DNA of 64,000 nucleotides from Novosphingobium sp. 18050 (GTDB lineage Bacteria > Pseudomonadota > Alphaproteobacteria > Sphingomonadales > Sphingomonadaceae), in NCBI RefSeq assembly GCF_902706195.1, contig NZ_CACSJO010000007.1:1-64000 (forward strand), read 5' to 3'. Each line of letters starts with the position of its first letter. Position 1 is the first letter of the stretch. The notes beneath the pieces were generated by a model. That model did no database searches. It was not told the origin of the DNA and saw nothing but the letters and a program-made list of their open reading frames with translations. Below are positions 25,874 to 33,388 of the stretch, one piece after another. Both the position numbers and the translations under genes were made by a program.

Positions 25874-26149
25874 ATGTCAAAGTCTTCTGAAAAACCACAC
25901 CACCGGCTATCGCACCCTATCGATGGGACAGGCATCGAAGAAAATCATCAGCGTTTACGCCCAAGGCGTGAGCACTTCCTTTCCGATGATTTCTCACTGC
26001 AAACAGAATATGACGCAACCAAACATTCTGAGATTTGCCCCAACAGCTGGCTAGGTCGCATGAATAGGTTTGCTGAACTTAACGTCGCGTTATTAATCCT
26101 TGTCGTTGGCATTCCGATGCTTACTTATTGCGTGGTTACCTCGAATTGA
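25874..26149 (+). CDS. Possible small membrane protein (91 aa)
   Basis: A polar N-terminal part (MSKSSEKPHHRLSHPIDGTG) is followed by one clear membrane helix at the C-terminus (ELNVALLILVVGIPMLTYCV). The composition changes sharply between the two. There is no recognised family and the ribosome-binding site is weak, so this could be a chance frame. It lies at the edge of the decayed stretch. Confidence 0.35.
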   Translation: MSKSSEKPHHRLSHPIDGTGIEENHQRLRPRREHFLSDDFSLQTEYDATKHSEICPNSWLGRMNRFAELNVALLILVVGIPMLTYCVVTSN

Positions 26150-26222
26150 TAGATCGGGTCGGCATCGTCGCTCTCGACCGTTGTTATCATTGGTCAGGTC
26201 GTGGTCTCTATGCCTGCAGTGA

Positions 26223-27086
26223 TTAAATTCCCCAAGCATCGCCGCTGGCGGCGGGTGCTTCGGCGTGAGACGACCGGATAGATATCTTTTGGGAAGCGGG
26301 GCCCCAGTGCGCAGGGTTCTTCGATGACGCACGCTTCAGCATCTCAGCGCCGTCACCGATATGCCAATTCGAAGGCTTGTCGAGATCATGCAGTTCGTCC
26401 CATGACGAAGGAACGGCAACGGGCGCATACTCCCGACTACGAGCGCTGTAAGGCATGACGGGCGTCGCGCCGCGCTGATTGCGCAGGTAATCGATAAAAA
26501 TGCGGCCCGTTCGCCGGGATTTTGACAAGGCGGCGGTGAAACGTGCAGGGTCTGCTTGCTCCAGCGCCAAGGCGAACCGATGGGCAAAATCCTTCACCAC
26601 CGGCCATTCGGCGGACGGGGTAAGCGGGACAATGACGTGAACGCCCTTCCCGCCTGTCACCATCGGAAAGGTGATAAGCCCCATCTGGGCCAGCAGATCC
26701 CGGATATGGAATGCGGCCGAGACCACATCCTTGAACTCAAGCCCTTCATCCGGATCGAGATCAAAAACCAAACTGTCGGCTTCCTCCACATCCTCGATGC
26801 GCGCGCCCCAGCCATGAAACTCGATCGTACCCATTTGCACCCACGTCAGGCGGCCAGTGGGCGTATCTATGAAAAGATAAGATTCCTCGTGACCGTCCTT
26901 CTCGCGAATACCGATATGTTTGACGTCATCGCCGAAGCTGCCGGCGTCGTGTTTCTGAAAGAAACATTTCTTTGCGCGCCCTTGAGGGCATCGCACGAGG
27001 CTGATGGGCCGGCTTCCCGCCCACGGCAGCATGATCGGCGCAACGGTCTCTCGCACCACCGTGCTCAGCACCGGGGCGGCGAACAA
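26223..27086 (-). pseudogene. ligD: LigD polymerase-domain fragment (NHEJ primase-polymerase)
   Basis: About 287 residues of the LigD Pol domain: ISLVRCPQGRAKKCFFQKHD, VQMGTIEFHGWGARIEDVEE, the catalytic aspartates in LVFDLDPDEGLEF, MVTGGKGVHVIVPL and FIDYLRNQRGATPVMPYSAR. The phosphoesterase and ligase domains are absent, and homology begins abruptly at about 27060 (VAPIMLPW). The only start available is a poor TTG. No ku gene is nearby. The Pol motifs are intact, so a stand-alone polymerase is conceivable, but a truncated gene is more likely. Confidence 0.7.
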
Positions 27087-27232
27087 CCGCCCGCAGTGGC
27101 GCCGGACAGCCCGGACCGGGACAGCGAGTAAACGTCCTGAGGGGCATTACCTTTGCCCCTCCATGCAATCATAAGCCGGAGGGACATATTCAATTCCACC
27201 GGCGCCCCGTGTCCCGGGCTGTGGTCGTTGGA

Positions 27233-27679
27233 TCAGGCAGGCTGCTGTGCGTACAACGCGCGCTCCTTGCCGATCAGGATGTCTGCCAGAAACCAGTACG
27301 CCTCCCCCCATGCGCTAAGCACATCATCGGTAGCAGCTTCCCCCACGACGTCCCGGATCGCGGGAAGCAGGGCTTCGGCGACAAGAGGATAGTGCTCGGG
27401 CTTCACCCCCGTTTCGACGTGGCGCTCAACCATGCGCGCGACCACCGGCGTGAGATTCTGCAGCTTGTCGACGTTTTGAGCATAGCCGAGAATCGCTGCT
27501 GCAAGCCGGCGCGGCTGTTCACCCGAGTCTTGTGCGGCATGGTCAAAGAGATCGCGTACCTCCTCATTCGTGAAAAGACGCTCGTACATGCGTGTGGTGA
27601 TCGCCACGCCATGTTGCTGAAGAACGGGCGCCGTGGCCTTAACAATGGCGATGGTTTGGTCGGAAAGGGGTGCAGCCAC
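27233..27679 (-). CDS. Stand-alone globin related to flavohemoglobin
   Basis: A 148-residue globin matching only the heme domain of Hmp: PLSDQTIAIVKATAPVLQQH, RMYERLFTNEEVRDLFDHAA, then VERHVETGVKPEHYPLVAEA with the proximal histidine in KPEHY, and AWGEAYWFLADILIGKE. The FAD/NAD reductase part is absent and the frame ends cleanly, so it would need a separate reductase. A GTG start at 27679 follows TAAGGAGATTTCC. The divergent NsrR-like gene suggests nitric oxide control. Confidence 0.85.
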   Translation of the reverse strand: MAAPLSDQTIAIVKATAPVLQQHGVAITTRMYERLFTNEEVRDLFDHAAQDSGEQPRRLAAAILGYAQNVDKLQNLTPVVARMVERHVETGVKPEHYPLVAEALLPAIRDVVGEAATDDVLSAWGEAYWFLADILIGKERALYAQQPA

Positions 27680-27725
27680 GGAAATCTCCTTAATGATGCC
27701 TACCCGATGCATCTATACTTGGGTG

Positions 27726-27750
27726 CTAAAACATGCAAGCTATAAACATG
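27726..27750. promoter_or_regulatory. Direct repeats in the globin/nsrR intergenic region
   Basis: CTAAAACATG (27726-27735) and CTATAAACATG (27740-27750) form a near repeat 4 bp apart between the divergent globin and Rrf2-type genes. This is a plausible NsrR-type binding region, although the match to the published dyad consensus is poor. Confidence 0.35.
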
Positions 27751-27769
27751 ATTAAAGAGGTTTTCTAAA

Positions 27770-28195
27770 ATGCGTCTGACCGCGCACACCGATTACGCTT
27801 TGCGCATCCTCCTTCACGCCGCGCTTGAGGCCAAGGGTGGCAGGCAGTTGCTTGGAATTGGGCAAGTGGCGGACGATCATGGCATTCCCCGCAACAACGC
27901 CATGAAGGTAGTGAATGCGTTATCGAACGCGGGTCTATTGGAGACCGTTCGTGGTCGCAGTGGTGGTTTTCGGCTCGGGCGCGCTGCGGAAACCATCACA
28001 ATCGGTGAAGTGGTGCGGTTGACGGAGCCCTGTCTGAACTTGGCCGATTGCGCCGGATGTATTCTTCGCACACAATGCGGTCTCACAGGAATGCTGGAGC
28101 GCGCCATGGATGCTTTCCTGGCTGAACTGGATCAACAGACCTTGGCCGAAGCTGCCAATGGTTCCCGGTTTCCATTTCGTGCCGCCGCTGCATAG
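27770..28195 (+). CDS. nsrR: NsrR-like Rrf2-family regulator
   Basis: A 141-residue Rrf2 protein with the N-terminal winged helix MRLTAHTDYALRILLHAALE, then IPRNNAMKVVNALSNAGLLE, the wing GRSGGFRLG, and a three-cysteine cluster CAGCILRTQC that can hold an Fe-S cluster as in NsrR (C-x2-C-x5-C here). NsrR represses nitric-oxide defence genes until NO damages its cluster. It is divergent from the globin gene, in line with that role. Confidence 0.88.
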   Translation: MRLTAHTDYALRILLHAALEAKGGRQLLGIGQVADDHGIPRNNAMKVVNALSNAGLLETVRGRSGGFRLGRAAETITIGEVVRLTEPCLNLADCAGCILRTQCGLTGMLERAMDAFLAELDQQTLAEAANGSRFPFRAAAA

Positions 28196-28333
28196 CTTTT
28201 GCTCTATGCGATATGGATGCGCGAATGCTCAGGTGATGGCCTTGCCAATCTGTCGCGGAGTCGCCCGCAATTATGACACCGTGCTTTTTTCTCGGGCTGA
28301 CCCGCTGGTCCGCGCGAAGACAGCCCGAAAGGC

Positions 28334-28637
28334 TCACTCAACTGGTGTCCTGAGGAACTGGACGTAAAATTGAACGCTGCCCAATGGTTCCACGCGGTGC
28401 AAAACCGTCGGTTCAACCAAGCCAGGCTCGCCATCCGGGGTGAGCAACCAAGCGCCGCTCTCGCGACCAGGATCTGTGATGAGATAGCGCAGTTGACCTT
28501 GCTCGACCACAATCAAACCCCAAGTGCCAGCCTTCGTCGAATGATTGCTGAGCAATCCAGATGGAATGCTACTTTCAGTGAATAGCGGTGTCCGTTTGTA
28601 AGGAACGACACCGGGCCGGAAGCTTGCTTTTTTTCAC
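28334..28637 (-). pseudogene. DUF1971 (YeaR/TehB-like) protein, 5' frameshift
   Basis: The minus-strand frame reads VVPYKRTPLFTESSIPSGLL, then HSTKAGTWGLIVVEQGQLRY and VEPTVLHRVEPLGSVQFYVQ: a complete DUF1971 cupin-like domain. In this frame no ATG or GTG exists before a TGA. A well-placed GTG at 28637 is one base out of frame because of a run of seven A (T7 at 28628-28634 on the plus strand); six would restore it. It is either a true pseudogene, a homopolymer error, or translated from TTG 28555. YeaR of E. coli is induced by nitrate and NO. Confidence 0.65.
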
Positions 28638-28691
28638 GGCCCCATCCTCTCGCGGTGCAATCAATTTCGCGCGGCCCGGGGTCGGAAAATG

Positions 28692-28934
28692 CTACCGGCC
28701 CACCGGCGAACGAACTTCTGCGGTGTTCACCGCACCTAACGCTGCCAAGGCGCTCAAAACGATCCCGTGCCTGCATGTGGAACTAAGGACAATAGCCGGG
28801 AAGGCTTCGCGGCGGATCCGTTTTGCGACATGCGCAATTTCTGCCAGCGTCGGGTCCCTGCCTTCGCCGAGACAGGCGACGATGGCGGGATAGAGTTGTT
28901 GGTTCGGCGGGCCAATATCCTGGTCGAGCTCCAT
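28692..28934 (-). CDS. Small hypothetical protein (80 aa)
   Basis: The frame starts MELDQDIGPPNQQLYPAIVA and continues AEIAHVAKRIRREAFPAIVL. It lies 12 nt after the 92-residue membrane-protein gene and 54 nt before the DUF1971 frame, which suggests one operon. GGAGAAGGC just before the ATG supports the start. There is no recognised family. Confidence 0.5.
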   Translation of the reverse strand: MELDQDIGPPNQQLYPAIVACLGEGRDPTLAEIAHVAKRIRREAFPAIVLSSTCRHGIVLSALAALGAVNTAEVRSPVGR

Positions 28935-28946
28935 TGCCTTCTCCCG

Positions 28947-29225
28947 TCAATGTCTGCGCTTTTCTTGATACTTATGCCAAGCCCGTCCCGCAGGCCAAAG
29001 CACAAACGCAGCCAGCATCAAGTACACAATCATCATCTTGGTGAATTGCGAGGTCATGCTGGTGGCCACGACAAGCCCGACAGCCCCCAATAAAACCGGT
29101 GCAGCGAATTCTGGATGATGAACAACTTTGAACGCGTTCCAAGCCGCGTAACAAAGAACGGCGACGGCGACCATACTGCCGAAAACGTCCCACACCGCTT
29201 GACCGAGCATCTCGAGCATAGCCAT
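28947..29225 (-). CDS. Small inner-membrane protein (92 aa)
   Basis: Three hydrophobic segments are visible: AVWDVFGSMVAVAVLCYAAW, FAAPVLLGAVGLVVATSM and MMIVYLMLAAFVLWPAG, with a basic C-terminus (KYQEKRRH). No family is recognised. The ATG at 29225 follows AGGAGAGTGCC, a strong ribosome-binding site. About 57 bp upstream lies a copy of the ATATATCG-N3-TACGA element also found before the MarR and ClC genes. Confidence 0.65.
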   Translation of the reverse strand: MAMLEMLGQAVWDVFGSMVAVAVLCYAAWNAFKVVHHPEFAAPVLLGAVGLVVATSMTSQFTKMMIVYLMLAAFVLWPAGRAWHKYQEKRRH

Positions 29226-29281
29226 GGCACTCTCCTGTCCGTCAGGTCTTTGTTGGACCTCTTTCCTCGAACCCCTTCAAT

Positions 29282-29297
29282 ATATATCGCATTACGA
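29282..29297. promoter_or_regulatory. Second copy of the MarR-region element
   Basis: ATATATCGCATTACGA matches 14 of 16 bases of ATATATCGTAATACGA, the reverse complement of 31474-31489 in the MarR/ClC intergenic region. It lies upstream of the 92-residue membrane-protein gene. It is a possible second target of the same MarR regulator. Confidence 0.45.
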
Positions 29298-29398
29298 GAT
29301 AAGCAAGGACTTTCGGCCTCGGCATGGCAAGGGATTAGATGTTTCTGACCAGCTTCAGCTTGGCATGCGAAGCCCGCTGCCCTCGCATTGCGAACGAC

Positions 29399-29641
29399 TC
29401 AGGCGAGTTGAAAGAGAGTGAACATCCCGCCAAGGACGACCCCGAAAACCATGATCATGACACCGGCTATCCGCAGGACATAAGTCAACGGATCGCCATC
29501 TTCGGCTCCGTCCAAACGGGCCGCTGGCCGGTCGGGGCGTCCGAGTAACCGGCGAACGAATGTCTGGCGAAATGCCATGGTGAAGCCCACGACTGCAAGG
29601 ATCAAGCCGAACGCGTCGGCTGCCAATACGTAACCAGGCAT
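29399..29641 (-). CDS. Small inner-membrane protein (80 aa)
   Basis: Two membrane helices (MPGYVLAADAFGLILAVVGF and YVLRIAGVMIMVFGVVLGGM) flank a polar loop with VRRLLGRPDRPAARLDGAED. AGAAAGGTAAG precedes the ATG at 29641. It lies 32 bp downstream of metB on the same strand and 173 bp before the next membrane-protein gene. There is no recognised family. Confidence 0.6.
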   Translation of the reverse strand: MPGYVLAADAFGLILAVVGFTMAFRQTFVRRLLGRPDRPAARLDGAEDGDPLTYVLRIAGVMIMVFGVVLGGMFTLFQLA

Positions 29642-29673
29642 ATCTGCTTACCTTTCTCCGAGCAACGGGCCCC

Positions 29674-30843
29674 TTACATGCATGCGGCCAGTCCCGTCCC
29701 AAGGCCAGCAAGGAGGTTTGCTTCCGCCTCGATGCCTACCGACAGGCGAAGCAGGCCCTCGCCGATCCCCGCCGCCGTGCGTGCTTCCTCGCCCATGTCG
29801 GCATGGGTCATCGTTGCGGGGTGAGCCACAAGGCTCTCCACCCCGCCCAGGGATTCTGCGAGCGTGAAGTATCGTACATTGGCCACGAACTGCCGGACAG
29901 CCGCCACCCCTCCAGCAAGCTCGAAACTCACCATTGCGCCGAAGCCTGCCTGCTGACTTGAGGCGATGTCGTGCCCCGGATGAGAGACCAATCCCGGGTA
30001 ATAGACCGCAGAGACAGCCGGATGGGCGTTCAGGTACTGAGCGACTGCCATGGCGTTAGCCTGATGCAATGGCATGCGTGCGAACAGGGTCCGTAGTCCG
30101 CGCATGGTCAGCCAGGAATCGAAAGGAGCGCCGGCGCTGCCAACGACGGTCGCCCAATGGCGCAGCTCATCTGCCCGCGCCGGTTCGGCGGCGATCACAG
30201 CACCGCCGATCACATCGGAGTGACCGTTCAGAAATTTTGTCGTCGAATGGATCACATAATCCGCGCCCAGCATGATGGGCTTCTGGATGGCGGGAGTGAG
30301 AAAGGTGTTATCGACCGCGACCGCCGCTCCAGCATCGTGCGCCTTGGCTGCCAAAGCGGCGATATCGACGATCCGCAGGAGCGGGTTACTCGGAGTTTCA
30401 ATGAGGACCAGCGATGGGCTGCGAGACAATCCCTGCGCGACCTGAGCCTCATCAGACTGATCAACGAAGAGCACGGAACAATGGCCGCGATCGGCCCGTG
30501 CTTTAAGTAGGCGCATCGTCCCGCCGTAACAGTCGTGAGGTGCAATCACGAGATCGTCCGCGCGCAAACGACCGATGAGAAGGTCGAGCGCCGCCATTCC
30601 GCTCGAGGTGATGACGGCTCCAGCGCCCCCTTCGAGTGTGGCGAGCGCATCAGCGAGAAGATCGCGCGTGGGGTTTCCCGCCCGTCCATAGTCATATCGC
30701 CGGGGCTTATCGTATCCTTCAAATTCATAGGTGCTCGAAAGATAGAGCGGCGGCGCTACGGCGCCGTAGGCCGTGTCGCCAGCCACGCCGAAGGCGGCCG
30801 CGCTGGTCTGCGGATGGATGACGTCGATGTTCGGCTCGCGCAT
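29674..30843 (-). CDS. metB: Cystathionine gamma-synthase / O-succinylhomoserine sulfhydrylase-type enzyme
   Basis: A 389-residue PLP enzyme of the Cys/Met metabolism family: YDYGRAGNPTRDLLADALAT, SSGMAALDLLIGRL, VDNTFLTPAIQKPIMLGADY, the PLP lysine in VIHSTTKFLNGHSDVIGG, and SLGGVESLVAHPATMTHADM. It would join O-acyl-homoserine with cysteine or sulfide. The ATG at 30843 fits the family length; the frame extends upstream without homology. Exact substrate preference cannot be read from sequence. Confidence 0.9.
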   Translation of the reverse strand: MREPNIDVIHPQTSAAAFGVAGDTAYGAVAPPLYLSSTYEFEGYDKPRRYDYGRAGNPTRDLLADALATLEGGAGAVITSSGMAALDLLIGRLRADDLVIAPHDCYGGTMRLLKARADRGHCSVLFVDQSDEAQVAQGLSRSPSLVLIETPSNPLLRIVDIAALAAKAHDAGAAVAVDNTFLTPAIQKPIMLGADYVIHSTTKFLNGHSDVIGGAVIAAEPARADELRHWATVVGSAGAPFDSWLTMRGLRTLFARMPLHQANAMAVAQYLNAHPAVSAVYYPGLVSHPGHDIASSQQAGFGAMVSFELAGGVAAVRQFVANVRYFTLAESLGGVESLVAHPATMTHADMGEEARTAAGIGEGLLRLSVGIEAEANLLAGLGTGLAACM

Positions 30844-31037
30844 TAAATGATGCCCTCTAGTGTATCGTTCGTTGAGCCTTTCGCCGCTTCGCGCCTGCGT
30901 GCCGATCGCGGAACGGCGCCGGCTACCGGGAACTTTCAGCTCACTTAAGGACACGCTCCACCAAGATTATCCAAAACACAAATTAGTTTTATTGCCTATT
31001 TAACGCAAACTTTCTGGGCTTAAAAAGCCGAAGGTCT

Positions 31038-31451
31038 TCAGCTAAATTTTGAAAGGATGTCGGATAGCAGCGGTCGTAATCGCTGGATTTCATCGAGATG
31101 CGCGGCCGACAGATCTGCTAGAAGCCCGTACGCTTTCTCGGTCAGGCGCAACAATGACCGGCGCCGATCCTCCTGAGCCGTTTCGCGGGTCACCAGCCCC
31201 AATGCTTCCAGGCGATCTAGTAGCCCAGTCGCGCTGTGCTGCTTGAGTATCAGCCTACCCGCGACGTACCCGACGGTCGCTTCCCCCTCTGAGGCTGCAC
31301 GGATGGTCAAGAGCGCCTGATGCTGCTGCGGGGTTAGACCGACTTCACGCGCGTGGGCTTCGCTGAAGGCCTGGAAGCGGCGGATCGTGTGCCGAAAATC
31401 AGATAGTGCGGCATAATCCGATTCGTCCGGTGATCTGCCTTTTACCGTCAC
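31038..31451 (-). CDS. MarR-family transcriptional regulator
   Basis: A 137-residue MarR protein: RFQAFSEAHAREVGLTPQQH, QALLTIRAASEGEATVGYVA, GRLILKQHSATGLLDRLEAL and the wing TRETAQEDRRRSLLRLT. It is divergent from the ClC-type transporter with a 13-bp perfect palindrome between them. It probably represses both, with a possible second site before the 92-residue membrane protein at 28947. Confidence 0.9.
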   Translation of the reverse strand: MTVKGRSPDESDYAALSDFRHTIRRFQAFSEAHAREVGLTPQQHQALLTIRAASEGEATVGYVAGRLILKQHSATGLLDRLEALGLVTRETAQEDRRRSLLRLTEKAYGLLADLSAAHLDEIQRLRPLLSDILSKFS

Positions 31452-31472
31452 TTCAACTCTCCATTGAATAAG

Positions 31473-31489
31473 ATCGTATTACGATATAT
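31473..31489. promoter_or_regulatory. Palindromic candidate MarR operator
   Basis: ATCGTATTACGAT (31473-31485) is a perfect odd palindrome in the 75-bp gap between the divergent MarR and ClC genes. Extended to 31489 it matches a site at 29282-29297. Position and symmetry suit a MarR dimer. Confidence 0.55.
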
Positions 31490-31526
31490 TGGCGGCGGAT
31501 CTCACGCAACCGGACGCTTTTCGTTT

Positions 31527-33293
31527 ATGTCATTTACACCCATCCGCGCTGTCGAAAGTCATCAACTCGGGGATCACAGCGTTGATTTGCGCATGCCTCT
31601 GCTTGCCCTGATGGCCATTGTCGTCGGCACCGGCGGTGCCGTGGGGGCCTGGGTGCTCGTGAAGTTGATTGCCGTCGCGACCAATCTTTTCTGGTTTGGC
31701 CGTATCTCCGCAGGCGATGCTCTCATTACCGATGCATCGGTCGGACTCCTGGTCATCGCGATCCCTGTCATCGGCAGCCTCATCGTTGGTTTGATGGCGC
31801 GCTTCGGTTCAAAAAAAATCCGCGGTCACGGCATTCCTGAAGCCATTGAAACGATCCTCTTTGGCGAAAGCCGCCTATCGCTGAAGGTGGCTCTCCTCAA
31901 GCCGCTCTCGTCGGCAGTTTCGATTGGGAGTGGCGGACCCTTTGGGGCCGAGGGTCCGATCATCATGACGGGTGGTGCCATCGGCTCGCTGTTCGCTCAG
32001 TGCTTTCACCTGAGCGCCGCCGAGCGCAAAACCCTACTGGTCGCCGGCGCTGCTGCCGGTATGACGGCGATATTCGGCACACCGCTGGCCGCTATCCTTC
32101 TGGCGATCGAGGTGCTCCTGTTCGAATGGAAGCCCCGCAGCTTCGTGCCCGTAGTCGTTGCCGCGATGGTTTCCTTCGCCTGGCGACCGCTCCTCCTTGG
32201 GTCTGGCCCGATGTTCCCGATGACCGCTACGGCTACCGGCGCGGGTTGGGAATTACTGGCTTCCGCCGGCATCGGCGTCGTTGTCGGGCTCGAGGCGATG
32301 CTGCTCTCGACCTCGCTCTACAAAATCGAGGACCTGTTTCATAAACTTCCGGTCCACTGGATGTGGTGGCCCGCCATCGGTGCCGTGGCCGTGGGCATCG
32401 GCGGGCTTATTGATGCTCATGTCCTCGGCGCAGGATATGCGAGCATCGAAGCCCTTCTTAATGGAGGCCTCACGCTCAAGGTTGTAGCCGCCCTGCTTGT
32501 CGTCAAGGCGGCGGTTTGGTTGATTGCGCTTGGATCGGGGACCTCGGGGGGCGTGCTGGCCCCGCTTTTGATAATGGGCGGCGCGGCGGGCTTTCTGCTC
32601 GGCCAGGTTCTTCCTGGCAATGCCGGGTTCTGGGCCATGATCGGCATGGCCGGCATTATGAGCGGCGCCATGCGCGCGCCGCTAACCGGAGCGCTGTTCG
32701 CCGCCGAACTTACAGGCCATTTCGACGCCCTTCCCTGTGCCATCGCGGCATCAGCGGGCGCCTATGCCGTCAGCGTCCTGCTGATGCGCAGATCAATCCT
32801 CACTGAAAAAATCGCCCGCCGTGGGCGGCACATCCTTCAGGAATATACGGTCGATCCCCTCGACGTGCTTCAAGCCGCACAGCTTATGACCAAAGACCCC
32901 GAAACCCTGGCAGATACGATGACGACGGCGGAGGCCCTGGCTTTCTTTACTGCCAATGCGGGACATCGCAGCTATCCGGTCGTCGATGCCGGACATCGCT
33001 TGGTGGGTCTGGTTTCCCGCACCGACGCCCTGCGCTGGCAAGTGGATCACAGCGCCGCGGACGTATCTCTGGCGGAGGCGATCTCAGATGCCGCGCAGCC
33101 CGTTGCCTATCCCGATACACCATCCGGAGTTGTCGCAGACCTTATCATCGAATCCGGGATCGGTCGGATACCCATAGTCGAACGCGGCAGCTCCCGCGTC
33201 GTAGGCATCCTTTCGCGCCAGGACCTCCTGAAGGCCCGGGGCACCTCCCGGCTAGCCGAGACGGGCCGCTCACGTTTTTCGCCGCAGCCTTAA
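31527..33293 (+). CDS. ClC-family chloride channel/transporter with CBS domains
   Basis: A 588-residue membrane protein. The ClC signatures are GSGGPFGAEGPIIMTGGAIG, whose glutamate corresponds to the gating glutamate of ClC exchangers, and GTSGGVLAPLLIMGG. About ten membrane helices precede a soluble tail with two CBS domains (AQLMTKDPETLADTMTTAEA; GVVADLIIESGIGRIPIVER). It would move Cl- (or another anion) against H+. The ATG at 31527 is used; a further upstream start overlaps the operator. Confidence 0.92.
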   Translation: MSFTPIRAVESHQLGDHSVDLRMPLLALMAIVVGTGGAVGAWVLVKLIAVATNLFWFGRISAGDALITDASVGLLVIAIPVIGSLIVGLMARFGSKKIRGHGIPEAIETILFGESRLSLKVALLKPLSSAVSIGSGGPFGAEGPIIMTGGAIGSLFAQCFHLSAAERKTLLVAGAAAGMTAIFGTPLAAILLAIEVLLFEWKPRSFVPVVVAAMVSFAWRPLLLGSGPMFPMTATATGAGWELLASAGIGVVVGLEAMLLSTSLYKIEDLFHKLPVHWMWWPAIGAVAVGIGGLIDAHVLGAGYASIEALLNGGLTLKVVAALLVVKAAVWLIALGSGTSGGVLAPLLIMGGAAGFLLGQVLPGNAGFWAMIGMAGIMSGAMRAPLTGALFAAELTGHFDALPCAIAASAGAYAVSVLLMRRSILTEKIARRGRHILQEYTVDPLDVLQAAQLMTKDPETLADTMTTAEALAFFTANAGHRSYPVVDAGHRLVGLVSRTDALRWQVDHSAADVSLAEAISDAAQPVAYPDTPSGVVADLIIESGIGRIPIVERGSSRVVGILSRQDLLKARGTSRLAETGRSRFSPQP

Positions 33294-33337
33294 ATACTAT
33301 CCCGCCGCCGGCCATCCGGATGGCTCCACGTCGCTAT

Positions 33338-33367
33338 GAAGCGCCCCGCGTCAACACCGGGCGCTTC
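33338..33367. terminator. Candidate bidirectional hairpin between ClC and MreB-like genes
   Basis: GAAGCGCCC (33338-33346) pairs perfectly with GGGCGCTTC (33359-33367) across a 12-base loop, in the gap between two convergent genes. No T-tract follows on either strand, so termination is plausible but not certain. Confidence 0.45.
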
Positions 33368-33388
33368 ATGAGCACATGCAGCAGGGCT

